A stretch of DNA of 42,641 nt, taken from assembly GCA_017546705.1 (NCBI GenBank), contig JAFYSB010000007.1, positions 1 through 42,641 of the forward strand, read 5' to 3'. Within the stretch, counting starts at the first letter, position 1. Each line of letters starts with the position of its first letter. Shown here piece after piece: positions 15,661-25,618 of the stretch. Below the pieces are notes generated by a model. The model worked only from the letters and a program-made list of their open reading frames with translations, was not told the DNA's origin and did no database searches. This DNA comes from Paludibacteraceae bacterium. Its GTDB lineage: Bacteria > Bacteroidota > Bacteroidia > Bacteroidales > Paludibacteraceae. Made by a program: the position numbers and the translations under genes.

Positions 15661-16500
15661 TTATTTCACTTTCATCAAATAGATCTCACCGCCAGCGGTA
15701 GAAAATGCAATTTGTCCTTCTGCAGCATAAGGATACATAGCCATCATCTCTTTGTTTACGAGGATTTGCTTTTGTCCATGCAAGTTATACGCTACAATGG
15801 CAGATGCAGTAAGATATTTGCCATCATCTTCATCATGCATGCCGATAATGGTATTATTGTCATACCATTGTGGTGCACGGCAGTGGTCTGCGATATACTG
15901 AACATTACCGCCCTTCAAATCACAAGTATAGCAACCTCTACCTGAAACATAGTAAAGAATCTTTTGTCCATCTGGTGAGATGCTTGGCCAGTTATATGCT
16001 TCGTTTGCTCCGTTAGGAGTAAGCACGATATTCTTACCATTGTGTACTAATACCAGTTGAAGATCCTCGTTGATTGTAACGCTATTCGCACCATTCGCAT
16101 GTACGAGTTGATTCAAGTTACGTTGATCTTTCGCTACAACCACTTTCTTTTGATCACTCATATCGTATTTCACGATATTCTGCTTCATGAGTTGATTAGC
16201 ATCCATATATTTCTCGCGATATACGATACATTGTCCATCTTCACTAATTTTTACGGCCCAACCTGCACCTGAAGCAGTAGTAATAGTTTGAGCTGTCTTG
16301 GTTGCTAGATCATAGCGAATCAGTCCGCAGTTAACATCGTTAGTTAGCAAAAGGTAGTCTCCTTTAGGACTAAAACCAGCGACTTTTAACTCTTCGCCTG
16401 AAGGAGTTGGTAATTGTTGTGTCGAAACTACTTCTAGTAGTTGAGCACTCGCAAGCATACTAATCACGCATGCCGCACAAAGAAGAATTGTTTTTTTCAT
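15661..16500 (-). CDS. Secreted TolB-like beta-propeller protein 1
   Basis: The 279 aa product has a signal peptide (MKKTILLCAACVISMLASAQ) and WD40/PD40-like repeats: SPKGDYLLL, SEDGQCIVYRE, SPDGQKILYYV. The start at 16500 was chosen because it opens the signal peptide and lies 47 bp after a -7 box; the longer frame to 16590 would run over that promoter. It is a paralogue of the product at 20996-21829, and each is followed directly by an amidase gene. Propellers of this kind bind proteins or other partners rather than catalyse. A role as amidase partner is inferred from this repeated pairing. Confidence 0.85.
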   Translation of the reverse strand: MKKTILLCAACVISMLASAQLLEVVSTQQLPTPSGEELKVAGFSPKGDYLLLTNDVNCGLIRYDLATKTAQTITTASGAGWAVKISEDGQCIVYREKYMDANQLMKQNIVKYDMSDQKKVVVAKDQRNLNQLVHANGANSVTINEDLQLVLVHNGKNIVLTPNGANEAYNWPSISPDGQKILYYVSGRGCYTCDLKGGNVQYIADHCRAPQWYDNNTIIGMHDEDDGKYLTASAIVAYNLHGQKQILVNKEMMAMYPYAAEGQIAFSTAGGEIYLMKVK

Positions 16501-16547
16501 GATAATTATAAAATAGAATGTTATTAATTCATTTTTCAATCTGGCGA

Positions 16548-16578
16548 CAAAGGTACTACTTTTTTTGTAAATATGCAA
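16548..16578 (-). promoter_or_regulatory. Promoter of propeller 1-amidase 1
   Basis: On the minus strand, TACCTTTG (16555-16548) is a full -7 box and TTGC (16578-16575) stands 19 bp upstream as a partial -33 box. It lies between the terminator of amidase 2 and the propeller start. Confidence 0.7.
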
Positions 16579-16601
16579 TAATTCTAACAATTTTCTACAA
16601 A

Positions 16602-16640
16602 TAAACTAAAAAGGGACTACCCTTTTGAGCAGTCCCTTGA
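16602..16640 (-). terminator. Terminator of amidase 2
   Basis: An 8-bp stem, AAGGGACT (16611-16618) with AGTCCCTT (16631-16638), follows the amidase 2 stop by about 22 bp on the minus strand. It is continued by TTTTTAGTTTATT. Confidence 0.75.
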
Positions 16641-16661
16641 TTGATAGATGAAGAGTTTATA

Positions 16662-19600
16662 TCACTTCAACAAATACTTGTTACCATTTTGGATAATTAC
16701 ACCGCGGTAAGAAGCGTCCACTTGACGACCTACTACATCGTACATAGGAGCATTGAGGTCAAGACCAGTTGCATTCTTAACATCCTCTACAGAAGTGTAA
16801 GTACCTGCGTAAACGGTTAAGAAATCTTGGTATCCACCATCCTCTGTGGTAACGGTGATAATAGCAACACCATCTGCGACACCAATAATCAAAGCTTGAT
16901 TATTTTGTACAGCTGCTACTTCTGGATTAGAAGACTCCCAAGTAAGGTTCTTATTAGCAGCATTAGCAGGAGTAATCTCATATGCAATAGCATAAGGAGC
17001 GCCCAAACCAATGCGCATAATACCATCCTCATCACCAGAAAGAATCTTGATGCCTTTGACAGCAACAGGAATTACAGTAAGATTAAGTGTATCAGAATAA
17101 TTACCCTCCATAGAAGTAGCAGAGATCTTAGTAGTACCAAGTTTTAGACCAGTTACCACACCGTTAGCATCAACAGTAGCTATAGTCTCGTCCTCAGACT
17201 TCCAAGTCACCATCTTGTTGGTAGCATCAGCTGGAGTGAATACAACCAAACCAGAGAGGTCAAGAGTAGCGTCGAGTTCTACAGAAGCAGAATCCACAGA
17301 GAGTTCTATTCCTGCAACTGCTACACCTTGTTTTTTAACAAGGGTCAATGCTTTCTTAGCAGGAACGATGGTATTGTTAACCTCTTTAGGCAAGGTTACG
17401 ATTTGGACACCGTTGTCACCAGAGCATACGATATTACCAGCATAATCCCAGTTCATTTGACGGATACTTGCAATACCATGATTGATGGTGTACTTGAGTG
17501 TCATAACTGGCTTGTTGCCTTCCCATGCAATATCGAATACAAGGAATTCTTTTGAACCACCATTGAATACCATCAAAGACTCGTCAGCAGAAACCACATA
17601 ACCACCTGCGTCAGAACCAGTGATAATTTCCTTATACTCATCTGCTGCAGAAGACATTTGTTCGTTACCCTCATAATCATAGAACTTGAGGGAAGTATAA
17701 CCTGCACTATTTTGTCCTTCTGTACGCACTTGGCTCACGAAGAAACCGTGGCTAGTACCCCAAGGGTTACCCTCGGTATTGCCTTGACCAGTAAGTGTAT
17801 AAACAGCAGATGGAGCTGTCTCCCATTGGCGAAGGATAGTACCATCCTCTTGACCGATGTTATAAACAACCATACCATTAGCTGGCAATGTGCCGGCAGC
17901 ATCTTCGTTGTACACGAAGAGTTTTACCTCGTTACCATTGTGGTAAACGTTACAACCTGGAGTAGAAGAACCAGTGTAAACACCATTGTTGCTGAAAGCA
18001 CCATTGCTTTGGCGTGCGCCAACAAAGAACTGATTAAATGGTTTAGTCATGTCAGCAGTATTAGCCAAGTAGATACCAGAGTAACCATCGGCCCAGTCAG
18101 CGATATAGAGATAACCATCACGGTCCATAGACATGCGAGTTGGGTTACCAAAGCGTGTCAAGCCACCCTTGTAAACCTCAGAATTTTGCTTAACGAGGTC
18201 GTAGTCATATACCCAGATGCCGCTATTAACACCAGCTGCAGAAGAAGAAGAACCAGCACGGTGCATCACAAAGATCTTACCGAAGGCCTCATTCTCTGGG
18301 TTTGTATTAACCGCGTTGAACAAGCGTGATGTGCTAGACTCATCTAATGAAAGATCTTCTGCTACGATACCGAAGTTAGCAATAGCCTCACCAGTCAAAT
18401 CGAGTGCCCATGTAAAGGTATCACCCTCCTCGCCTGGCAACAATTCTGCTGCCAACTCGTAGGTATTAGCGCCCTTCTTTACGTCAACAACTACGCGACC
18501 AGCCTCTATGCCATCCTTATAGAATACAAGCGCAGCAGCCTTAGCGTCAGAGTTTGCATTGTAAGAGAAAGTATAAATACCGTTAACCAAAGTTACGTTC
18601 AAGTCGTGTGCCATGATAGCAGGAACAACAGGTTGAGCTACATTAGCAGTAGTGAACTTGCTAATAGCATCATCAGCTACGAGATAGAGAGTAAGGTCTG
18701 CGTCTTTCACTTGTGCGAAAGCAGCAGTGTAAGCTGCCTCTGAAGGATCGAGAGTAGTCTTGGTAGTCTTAATGAGTTGTGCTTTGTCCACACCTGCGGT
18801 GATGTCATAAACAGCTACACCGATATTCTTACCATCAGCATCTTGTACAGGAGCAACCATCATCGCCTTACCTGCATACTTGAAATAGTTAGGAGTATGA
18901 GTAATGAATGGCATTGTACCTACAATAGTAGGAGCAGATTTGGTAGTATTCACTATTTGCCACTCAACAGCTTGTTTGATTGAAGAAGAAAGAACGAAGC
19001 TCATGCTATCACGTGGTGAAACAACCAACTTCATATCTACCCCATAAGTACCCTCAGTAACACCATCAGGCTGATTACGAATAGCACCAACTACGACAGT
19101 GTCAGAAATACTATAAATAGTATAACGCACTGCCTTGCTAGAACCCGTAGTAACAGTAGTAGCTGCGATAGTACCCTCTGCGAGTGTACCAGAATATGCA
19201 AATGTTCCACCTACATAAGCGTTGTTGTAGTTACCAGCAGTCTCGTTGTTAGCATGTGCTTGCCACAATGCACCAGTCCAACCCTCAGCTGTCTTCTCCC
19301 ATTTGTAGAGGTTCCACTTGTTAGATGGATTGAAAGATACAGCCTCTTTGTTACAACCTACGAGCACACCATCTGCGGTAAATGCGATATCAGAAAGTTT
19401 CATACCTTCAGCACCCACATATGTACAGAAATCTGTTGGCAATTCTGCCTCTACAACGCCATACTCATTAACTACAGCGAGTGTTGGGTTCTTGGCTGCA
19501 TCGATAGCGAGTACATACATCATACCATCGCGATAGAGTACGCGTCGAATAGTCTTGTCTGCAAACAAAGCGTCCATATCTTTGTCCACATATGCTTGCT

Positions 19601-20996
19601 CCATCTCGAACACGCTTGGCACACCGAGATAAGCAGGTTGCTCTGGGTTAGGATAGTTGGTATATACCACTGCAGGAGGAGTCCAAGATGTATCAGCCAA
19701 TAGAATCATAGGGTAAGTCGTTGCATTAGCCTTTACAGAGAATGACTCTCTATAGCCTAATGGCATCTGAGCTTTTTTATCTGCCATATAGCAAGTCATA
19801 CTTCCCTTAGTTTGGTCTAGTGGATAGTAACCATCACAACTTGCCTCGAGGGTGTAGTCATCACCAGGCTCAAGACCCTCGAATACGAAGATACCATTGT
19901 AGTTGTTATCTACCGTATAGCGAGCTACTTCTACACCAGCTTTCTTTAATATAACCTCAGCACCGTTACATGGTACCCATTCATCGTTAGTTTTTGGTAC
20001 ATATTGGTACAAACTATTATTCATTTTATTATGTTGATCTTTCACAGTACCAACAATGTAACCAGTAGTTTCTTTGTCTGCACCATAGTGATTGATCACA
20101 CCACGATAATAGTCCAAACCTTCCATATGGCAGTAGTCTTGGTTCAATGCACGGTGACGAGCTGGTTGATAGGTGTGGAAATAACCCTCAGAGAGGTAAC
20201 CAGAAGCACCATGTTTCAAAGCGCCAAGATAACCATTGTACTTTTTACCGTTACTTAATTCTTGATCTTTATGGCTGCCATAGAAGTTCCAATCGCCACG
20301 GACATTGATAGCTGTAGAAGATGCTACATCGATACCAGCCTCCATGATTTTGAGTTTTTCCTCATTAGCAACTTTACATTTTTCATAGCTACCTACTACA
20401 TACTCATAACCATTTGTAGAGTTTGCGGTAGAATACGCATCTGGACCACGATAGAGGAATAGTGGGAAATTAGCGGTGCTACCCTCAGTGTTCGCGTTAG
20501 AGTGAACAGAGATAAAGAAGTCAATATTGTTAGCTTCAACCTCTTCGCAAATCTCTGATAGGATACGGTTGTACTTCTCATAATCAGGGTGTGCATCATA
20601 ACTATCGGTTACTTGCCAGCCAATAGTTTGGTCTGCAATACCACAGTTTTTGCACCACACATAGTCTGGATAATCACCATTTTTCATTTCGTATGGCCAA
20701 GGACCGGATTGTGTGCGAGAATAGAGTACGGTAGCACCAGCAGCCTCCAATTTCTCGCCGAGGTACATACACTTCCAGAGGTTGGTGTTAGACTCGTAGA
20801 AACCGAGTGTGTCAGGCATTCCTGTTGTAGCTAATTTAGGGTATGGTATAGTAGCCATAGGGCGATCATTAGGCCCCCAGCTACCGTGACCTGGGTTCAC
20901 ATAGATACGTTTACCTGTCAAGTCAGCAGCTGACATGGAAACAGTAAGCAGCGCAGCTGCGAGAATCATAAATATCTTTTTCATAACAGTCTGCAT
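16662..20996 (-). CDS. Large secreted N-acetylmuramoyl-L-alanine amidase with propeller and Big_2 domains (amidase 2)
   Basis: The 1444 aa product has a signal peptide and an Amidase_3 domain with His37 (NPGHG), Glu68 (FYESN), His165 (SVHSN) and a Glu near 280 (LSEGYF). A regulatory-like beta domain follows (~330-430), then a long region with propeller-like repeats (~460-1210) and two bacterial Ig-like Big_2 domains (~1229-1310, ~1313-1390). The ending, MYDVVGRQV...IQNGNKYLLK, is nearly the same as that of the GHL10 protein at 39414-42368. The first ATG overlaps the previous gene's stop (TAATG), implying translational coupling. The ATG at 20984 (MKKIFMIL) would give a more classical signal peptide and may be the true start. 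Unlike amidase 1, it has no InlB-type repeats. Confidence 0.88.
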   Translation of the reverse strand: MQTVMKKIFMILAAALLTVSMSAADLTGKRIYVNPGHGSWGPNDRPMATIPYPKLATTGMPDTLGFYESNTNLWKCMYLGEKLEAAGATVLYSRTQSGPWPYEMKNGDYPDYVWCKNCGIADQTIGWQVTDSYDAHPDYEKYNRILSEICEEVEANNIDFFISVHSNANTEGSTANFPLFLYRGPDAYSTANSTNGYEYVVGSYEKCKVANEEKLKIMEAGIDVASSTAINVRGDWNFYGSHKDQELSNGKKYNGYLGALKHGASGYLSEGYFHTYQPARHRALNQDYCHMEGLDYYRGVINHYGADKETTGYIVGTVKDQHNKMNNSLYQYVPKTNDEWVPCNGAEVILKKAGVEVARYTVDNNYNGIFVFEGLEPGDDYTLEASCDGYYPLDQTKGSMTCYMADKKAQMPLGYRESFSVKANATTYPMILLADTSWTPPAVVYTNYPNPEQPAYLGVPSVFEMEQAYVDKDMDALFADKTIRRVLYRDGMMYVLAIDAAKNPTLAVVNEYGVVEAELPTDFCTYVGAEGMKLSDIAFTADGVLVGCNKEAVSFNPSNKWNLYKWEKTAEGWTGALWQAHANNETAGNYNNAYVGGTFAYSGTLAEGTIAATTVTTGSSKAVRYTIYSISDTVVVGAIRNQPDGVTEGTYGVDMKLVVSPRDSMSFVLSSSIKQAVEWQIVNTTKSAPTIVGTMPFITHTPNYFKYAGKAMMVAPVQDADGKNIGVAVYDITAGVDKAQLIKTTKTTLDPSEAAYTAAFAQVKDADLTLYLVADDAISKFTTANVAQPVVPAIMAHDLNVTLVNGIYTFSYNANSDAKAAALVFYKDGIEAGRVVVDVKKGANTYELAAELLPGEEGDTFTWALDLTGEAIANFGIVAEDLSLDESSTSRLFNAVNTNPENEAFGKIFVMHRAGSSSSAAGVNSGIWVYDYDLVKQNSEVYKGGLTRFGNPTRMSMDRDGYLYIADWADGYSGIYLANTADMTKPFNQFFVGARQSNGAFSNNGVYTGSSTPGCNVYHNGNEVKLFVYNEDAAGTLPANGMVVYNIGQEDGTILRQWETAPSAVYTLTGQGNTEGNPWGTSHGFFVSQVRTEGQNSAGYTSLKFYDYEGNEQMSSAADEYKEIITGSDAGGYVVSADESLMVFNGGSKEFLVFDIAWEGNKPVMTLKYTINHGIASIRQMNWDYAGNIVCSGDNGVQIVTLPKEVNNTIVPAKKALTLVKKQGVAVAGIELSVDSASVELDATLDLSGLVVFTPADATNKMVTWKSEDETIATVDANGVVTGLKLGTTKISATSMEGNYSDTLNLTVIPVAVKGIKILSGDEDGIMRIGLGAPYAIAYEITPANAANKNLTWESSNPEVAAVQNNQALIIGVADGVAIITVTTEDGGYQDFLTVYAGTYTSVEDVKNATGLDLNAPMYDVVGRQVDASYRGVIIQNGNKYLLK

Positions 20997-21829
20997 TATT
21001 TAACGTTCAACATATAAGTTTCGCCTTCCAAAGTAGAGAACACGATAAGGTTCTCAGCTACATAAGGGTACATAGCAATCATTGAACTGTTGGTCAATAC
21101 TTGCTTCTTGCCATCCAATGTATAAGCTACAACAACAGAAGCGGTGGTGAAGTGACCATCATCTTCGTCAGCCATAGCTACAAGGGTGTTGTTGTCATAC
21201 CATTGAGCAGCACGACAATCGTGACCGATATACTGTTTGTTGCTACCATCAATATTAGAAACCCAGCAACCATTACCGCAAACGTAGTAGCAAAGTTTGG
21301 TACCGTCTGGAGATACAGAAGGCCAAATATAGCTCTCATTGCTTCCATTAGGAGCGAGAACGATGTTCTTGCCGTTCTTTTGAAGAACAATCTTGCGATC
21401 ATTGATAGATACAGATACCTTAGCACTTGTATTAGCCATCGCCATCATGTCGCGTTGACCTTTAGCTACAGTAGCTGTTTTGGCTGTAGTCAAGTCAAGG
21501 CGAACGATGTCGCTTCTACGCAAACCTTGCGCGTCAAAGTTAGTCTCGCGATAAACAAGTTCTTGACCGTCTTTGCTGATTTGAACATTGTAGCCTGCAC
21601 CTGCTGCAGTAGTAATAGTAGTGGTCTTACCAGTAGCCACGTCATAGCGACGCAAACCTTGGTTAGAACCGCTGGTGATCAGTACATAAGAGCCATCAGG
21701 ACTCACGCCTGCCACCTTCACATCGGTGTCTGTAGGAGTGTTCAACTTAGTGAGTTGACCCACCTCAAACACTTGCGCTGAAGCCATCATAGAGATAGCT
21801 AACGCCATAGAAAGAAAAATCTTCTTCAT
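20996..21829 (-). CDS. Secreted TolB-like beta-propeller protein 2
   Basis: The 277 aa product opens with a signal peptide (MKKIFLSMALAISMMASAQ). It carries repeated SPDGSYVLI, SKDGQELVYRE and SPDGTKLCYYV motifs and the sequence AQWYDNNTLVAMADEDDG. The last is shared almost unchanged with propeller 1 (QWYDNNTIIGMHDEDDG). It sits 60 bp after the GHL10 gene and overlaps amidase 2 by one base. The propeller-amidase unit has clearly been duplicated in tandem. The partner is unknown. Confidence 0.85.
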   Translation of the reverse strand: MKKIFLSMALAISMMASAQVFEVGQLTKLNTPTDTDVKVAGVSPDGSYVLITSGSNQGLRRYDVATGKTTTITTAAGAGYNVQISKDGQELVYRETNFDAQGLRRSDIVRLDLTTAKTATVAKGQRDMMAMANTSAKVSVSINDRKIVLQKNGKNIVLAPNGSNESYIWPSVSPDGTKLCYYVCGNGCWVSNIDGSNKQYIGHDCRAAQWYDNNTLVAMADEDDGHFTTASVVVAYTLDGKKQVLTNSSMIAMYPYVAENLIVFSTLEGETYMLNVK

Positions 21830-21889
21830 ACGAAATGTTTTTAATGGTTAATGATAAAATTTATTAATTAAAATTACTTCTTATCCTTA

Positions 21890-24817
21890 TCACAGAATAA
21901 TTTTTGTTGTCTTATTTCCTTGAATAATCACATACAATCCATGTGATAAATGATGTGTACTATTTCCTACATAGCGTCCAAATACATCATACACTTTAAT
22001 AGGTTCGATAGCCTCGCTTTCTGCAACATCAGTAGGGGTTTCATACCATTTTGCATACAATGTGCCAGTCCACTCTGCAGGTATGTGCGTCAGTGCTGTA
22101 CCTTGATACGACTTGTTGTCATACCACCCCCAGAAGATACTCCCCTCTTTGACTGGTATAGGCAACTCATATTCCTCACTAACGTGGATTGGCAATACTG
22201 CATCATGTTCTGCTTGATATGCGCTGCCCCATGCTTCTGGTTTACCTGCTTGGCTGAAGTTGGCTGTAGCAACTTTTTGATTACCCTCTACTGTACCGTC
22301 ATTACAATTGAAGAATGCATGTACATGCCAGCGCCAAGACGTCTCATCTACATTTGACATATCAGTGCTCAAAATGTAATCTTGTGACTCGGCAATAGAT
22401 AACACATAATTTCCAAGCCATTTGTATTCAGACTCAAGATCGGTCATTATCTTCTGCATCTTAGCAGCTGCAAAGGTAGCTACTTTTTCGATTGGTTGGT
22501 CCGAACGCTCATCATCATAATACTCATTGTAATATGGCTTAAACGCAGTCCATAGCGAGTCATTAGTAGGTACATCTGCTGGTACACGTCCTCCATTCAG
22601 CTCCCATGCTATGGATTCCAGCAACTCTGGTTGTGTCCAGCATGCATAGAGCGTACCTGTCCATCCGGCAGGAATCTCCACGAGAGGTGCTCCCTCAAAA
22701 TCTGCATTGTTGTACCATCCATAGAAGGTTAAGCCATCTGGGTGGGTTGGTATAGGCAAAACGAATGTCTCAGACACCCTACTTGGTAGTACCACTCCTC
22801 CATGAGCTACTTGATAGGCGTCTCCCCACACCGCTGGTTTACCAGCATTACTAAAATCTGCGGTGGAACCAGCTCGATAGCCATCTATGCGATAGGCTGC
22901 ATTGGTGCAATTGAAGAATGAATAGAGATGATAGCGCCAATTGTTGTCGGTAGTAATCTCATATCCCTCTGCATTCGCTACTTTCAACATGTATGTTGTC
23001 AGCCACTGCCACTTGGTATCTTGAGTCATGAATTCTGCCGCCAAACCTTGCCCCATTGAGTTGATCCATGTGAAGCCAAGTATATCGTCCATTGTGCGAT
23101 CTTCTGAAGCCACAAACTGACTACCATACTTATTTTGATAGAAGGTCACATAATCTGGCTTCCACATATCCCACAACTCTTTATTGCTTGGCACTTCCAC
23201 AGTTGGCACTTCTCCTCCATTGAGTACCCACGTGATGCTATCTGCTTCTTGATTAGGAGGCAGAATAGGTGCATCACCTTCATTGTATAGTGCTACCCCA
23301 TGCTCCATGCCGTAACGGTCATATGCACAAACGGCTATTGTTTTATTGCTTAAATTGCTAACATTACTCAAGTTGATGCTCTTTCCATACACCACTTGCA
23401 GCAAATATTGAGGATCCTCTAATGCGACTTCCTTTATCGTCCCTTTAGGATAAGCATACACTGTAAAACGTTCTGCTGTAGGGTGCTGCCAGTTTAAGGT
23501 AGTCCCTGCTAAACTAAGATTTGTAGGCGCAGCAAGTTCTTCTTTTACCTTCCAATCCATGGCAGGTGCAAGGGCCTTTTCTATAAAATGTGATTGAGCA
23601 AGCACGGATGCCATCTGTCGATACGATTTGGTATTGTAGAACACCGAACCTGTATAACCTGATGACAGGTTTTTGCGATTAGCATCAATCTGCCATTGTA
23701 TTTCGGTAACTCCATTTGAGAAACCGCCGTCCACTGCACGATAAGCTGCTTGTGATGAGAAGAAGTGCACCTTCTTGCCATCAGGTAATAGACCAGAGAA
23801 ATGTTCACACACATCTTTGGCCCACCATTTGCAGAGCACATCGTAGTCTTGTCCAGAACTGGTTATTGCCCAATACAACTGTGGATTGATATAGTCCACG
23901 TAGCCACCTTTTACCCATTCCACTGGATTGCAGGCTTGTACATCGTAGTCATCAAGACCCGAAATACCACTTGGCAGCGATATGCCATAAGCCTGTGCAG
24001 CCTTCTTCTGAGTGGTCCAGATGCCGAATGACCCCATACCAAAACGTACCCATGGCTTCACTACTTGAATAGAGTCGTATAGCATTTTCATGCACGCATC
24101 CACATTGTTGCGTCTCCAGTCGTCATCGGTATCGCCATCTTGGTTCACATCTACTACATTAGCAGGTTTGTGTAGCGCTTTAGACGCTGCATCTTCTGTT
24201 GTTGTTCCTCCGTATGGGTAGAAATAGTCATCCATCAAGATACCATCCACATCGTAGTTGTTAACAATCTCCATCAGTACCTTTATTACGTAGGCACGCG
24301 CCTCTGGATAACCAGGGTCAATGATCTGACCGCTAAAAGAGCCATTGTCATACTTGATAATCCATTGTCCGGCGTTCTGCCATATCAGGTCGGATGTTGA
24401 GATAGTTCCCGAACTGGTCACACGAAATGGGTTGACCCATAGGTGCAATTCCAATCCGCGCTTATGTGCCTCTTCTACAGCAAATGCCAATGGGTCATAA
24501 CCTGGATCTTTGCCACGAGTACCTGTTAATATTGATGCCCATGGCTCATAAGATGACTTGTAAGTAGCATCACATAGCGAACGAACCTGCATACATACAG
24601 CATTCATGTTGCCAGCCACCATCTCATCAAAGATGTCTGTCATCTCTTTTTGTTGCTTAGCACGATTGCTCTCAGTCGTAGCTTTCGTAGATGGCCAGTC
24701 TATTGCGTAATGGGTAGTAAACCATGTAGCGCGAAACTCATACTTTGCTTCTGTAGCATAAGTCATCGTTGTTATGCCAACAAGCAAGATAAAAACGAAA
24801 CATCGAAGTTTTTTCAT
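21890..24817 (-). CDS. Secreted GHL10 (DigH-like) glycoside hydrolase with InlB-type repeats, copy 1
   Basis: The 975 aa product has a signal peptide (1-22) and a GHL10 barrel from ~26 to ~420. Its landmarks are FRATWFTT (28-35), GYDPLAFAVEEAHKRGLELH (106-125), WVNPFRV and the likely catalytic acids in GILMDDYFYP (Asp196/Asp197). A fibronectin-like segment follows (~430-520), then two InlB-type repeats interrupted by the same ~110-residue insert as in amidase 1 (about nt 22640-23240 and 22045-22625). The C-terminus is a type IX-like tail (VYDVFGRYVG). In E. coli the GHL10 enzyme DigH cuts peptide-free peptidoglycan glycan, so this enzyme may act after the amidases. It is closely related to the product at 39414-42368. 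Confidence 0.88.
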   Translation of the reverse strand: MKKLRCFVFILLVGITTMTYATEAKYEFRATWFTTHYAIDWPSTKATTESNRAKQQKEMTDIFDEMVAGNMNAVCMQVRSLCDATYKSSYEPWASILTGTRGKDPGYDPLAFAVEEAHKRGLELHLWVNPFRVTSSGTISTSDLIWQNAGQWIIKYDNGSFSGQIIDPGYPEARAYVIKVLMEIVNNYDVDGILMDDYFYPYGGTTTEDAASKALHKPANVVDVNQDGDTDDDWRRNNVDACMKMLYDSIQVVKPWVRFGMGSFGIWTTQKKAAQAYGISLPSGISGLDDYDVQACNPVEWVKGGYVDYINPQLYWAITSSGQDYDVLCKWWAKDVCEHFSGLLPDGKKVHFFSSQAAYRAVDGGFSNGVTEIQWQIDANRKNLSSGYTGSVFYNTKSYRQMASVLAQSHFIEKALAPAMDWKVKEELAAPTNLSLAGTTLNWQHPTAERFTVYAYPKGTIKEVALEDPQYLLQVVYGKSINLSNVSNLSNKTIAVCAYDRYGMEHGVALYNEGDAPILPPNQEADSITWVLNGGEVPTVEVPSNKELWDMWKPDYVTFYQNKYGSQFVASEDRTMDDILGFTWINSMGQGLAAEFMTQDTKWQWLTTYMLKVANAEGYEITTDNNWRYHLYSFFNCTNAAYRIDGYRAGSTADFSNAGKPAVWGDAYQVAHGGVVLPSRVSETFVLPIPTHPDGLTFYGWYNNADFEGAPLVEIPAGWTGTLYACWTQPELLESIAWELNGGRVPADVPTNDSLWTAFKPYYNEYYDDERSDQPIEKVATFAAAKMQKIMTDLESEYKWLGNYVLSIAESQDYILSTDMSNVDETSWRWHVHAFFNCNDGTVEGNQKVATANFSQAGKPEAWGSAYQAEHDAVLPIHVSEEYELPIPVKEGSIFWGWYDNKSYQGTALTHIPAEWTGTLYAKWYETPTDVAESEAIEPIKVYDVFGRYVGNSTHHLSHGLYVIIQGNKTTKIIL

Positions 24818-24830
24818 GGATAATATTGTT

Positions 24831-25574
24831 TTATAGGGTTATTAATAGTTTCCAATGCCATGCTATTCCCACCGCAAGGATAAGAACAGTAGTAATTGTA
24901 TAAAATATACCACTACCTACTGATGGTCTTCTCAGTGGTAGCAGTATCATCAATGTTGCCAACAAAAATACACCTCCGCAGATAGCCCATTGTTGCCACG
25001 CCAGATGAGGGATATTCTCCATCCATATCGCCTCCAACCAACCCATATAGTGCAATACACCCATCAAAACGACGCGTACTGCAATAGCAATGAGCGAAGA
25101 TAGCCATACGCGCCATGACATCTGCTGCTTGACAATCAGATACCCCCAAAGCATCAATACGCCAGCGTACAACACGGATGGCACTACAGCCACTGTACAA
25201 CATATCAGTGTCGCCAAAAACACCTCCTCTGTTGCCTCGTGATGAAAATCCATCTTTAGCAGCACCAACAATGCCAAAAGCACTCCCAAAAGCACCATAT
25301 GGACTTGCCAACAGGTATGCAGCGCTGGTATGGCAGACATCGCCATCCAATAGGTGGAGATCACAAAGCCCGAAGGTAGGTTCGTCTCTCCCCCCTTGTA
25401 AAACACTAACATGACCAAGATGCTATTGATTATCATCAGCCCTAAGGTAGTCAACAGCATGGTCATGTCGGCACTGTCCAATATGCTTGGTATCCAAAAA
25501 GCTATCCCAAGAACAATCAATATGATTGTCCCTGGGAGACCTTGTTGTGCAATATTTTTAAGGAAGTATTTCAA
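24831..25574 (-). CDS. Multi-pass inner-membrane protein
   Basis: The 247 aa product has about seven or eight hydrophobic segments, for example GTIILIVLGIAFWIP, LLGVLLALLVLL and VLILAVGIAW. It has few loops of any length. I do not recognise a family with certainty; uncharacterised Bacteroidota membrane proteins of this size occur near cell-envelope genes. It ends 13 bp before the GHL10 gene and starts 44 bp after the M3 peptidase gene, so all three are probably co-transcribed. Confidence 0.7.
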   Translation of the reverse strand: MKYFLKNIAQQGLPGTIILIVLGIAFWIPSILDSADMTMLLTTLGLMIINSILVMLVFYKGGETNLPSGFVISTYWMAMSAIPALHTCWQVHMVLLGVLLALLVLLKMDFHHEATEEVFLATLICCTVAVVPSVLYAGVLMLWGYLIVKQQMSWRVWLSSLIAIAVRVVLMGVLHYMGWLEAIWMENIPHLAWQQWAICGGVFLLATLMILLPLRRPSVGSGIFYTITTVLILAVGIAWHWKLLITL

Positions 25575-25618
25575 GTATTAGTATTAAAGCGTGTGCTGTA
25601 AGGCGTAAAGGCTAGCGA

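Noticed and set aside
14066..18329. Several antisense frames of 70-250 codons opposite the two amidase genes
   Set aside because: Cysteine-rich and irregular translations without any recognisable domain, all inside well-supported genes.
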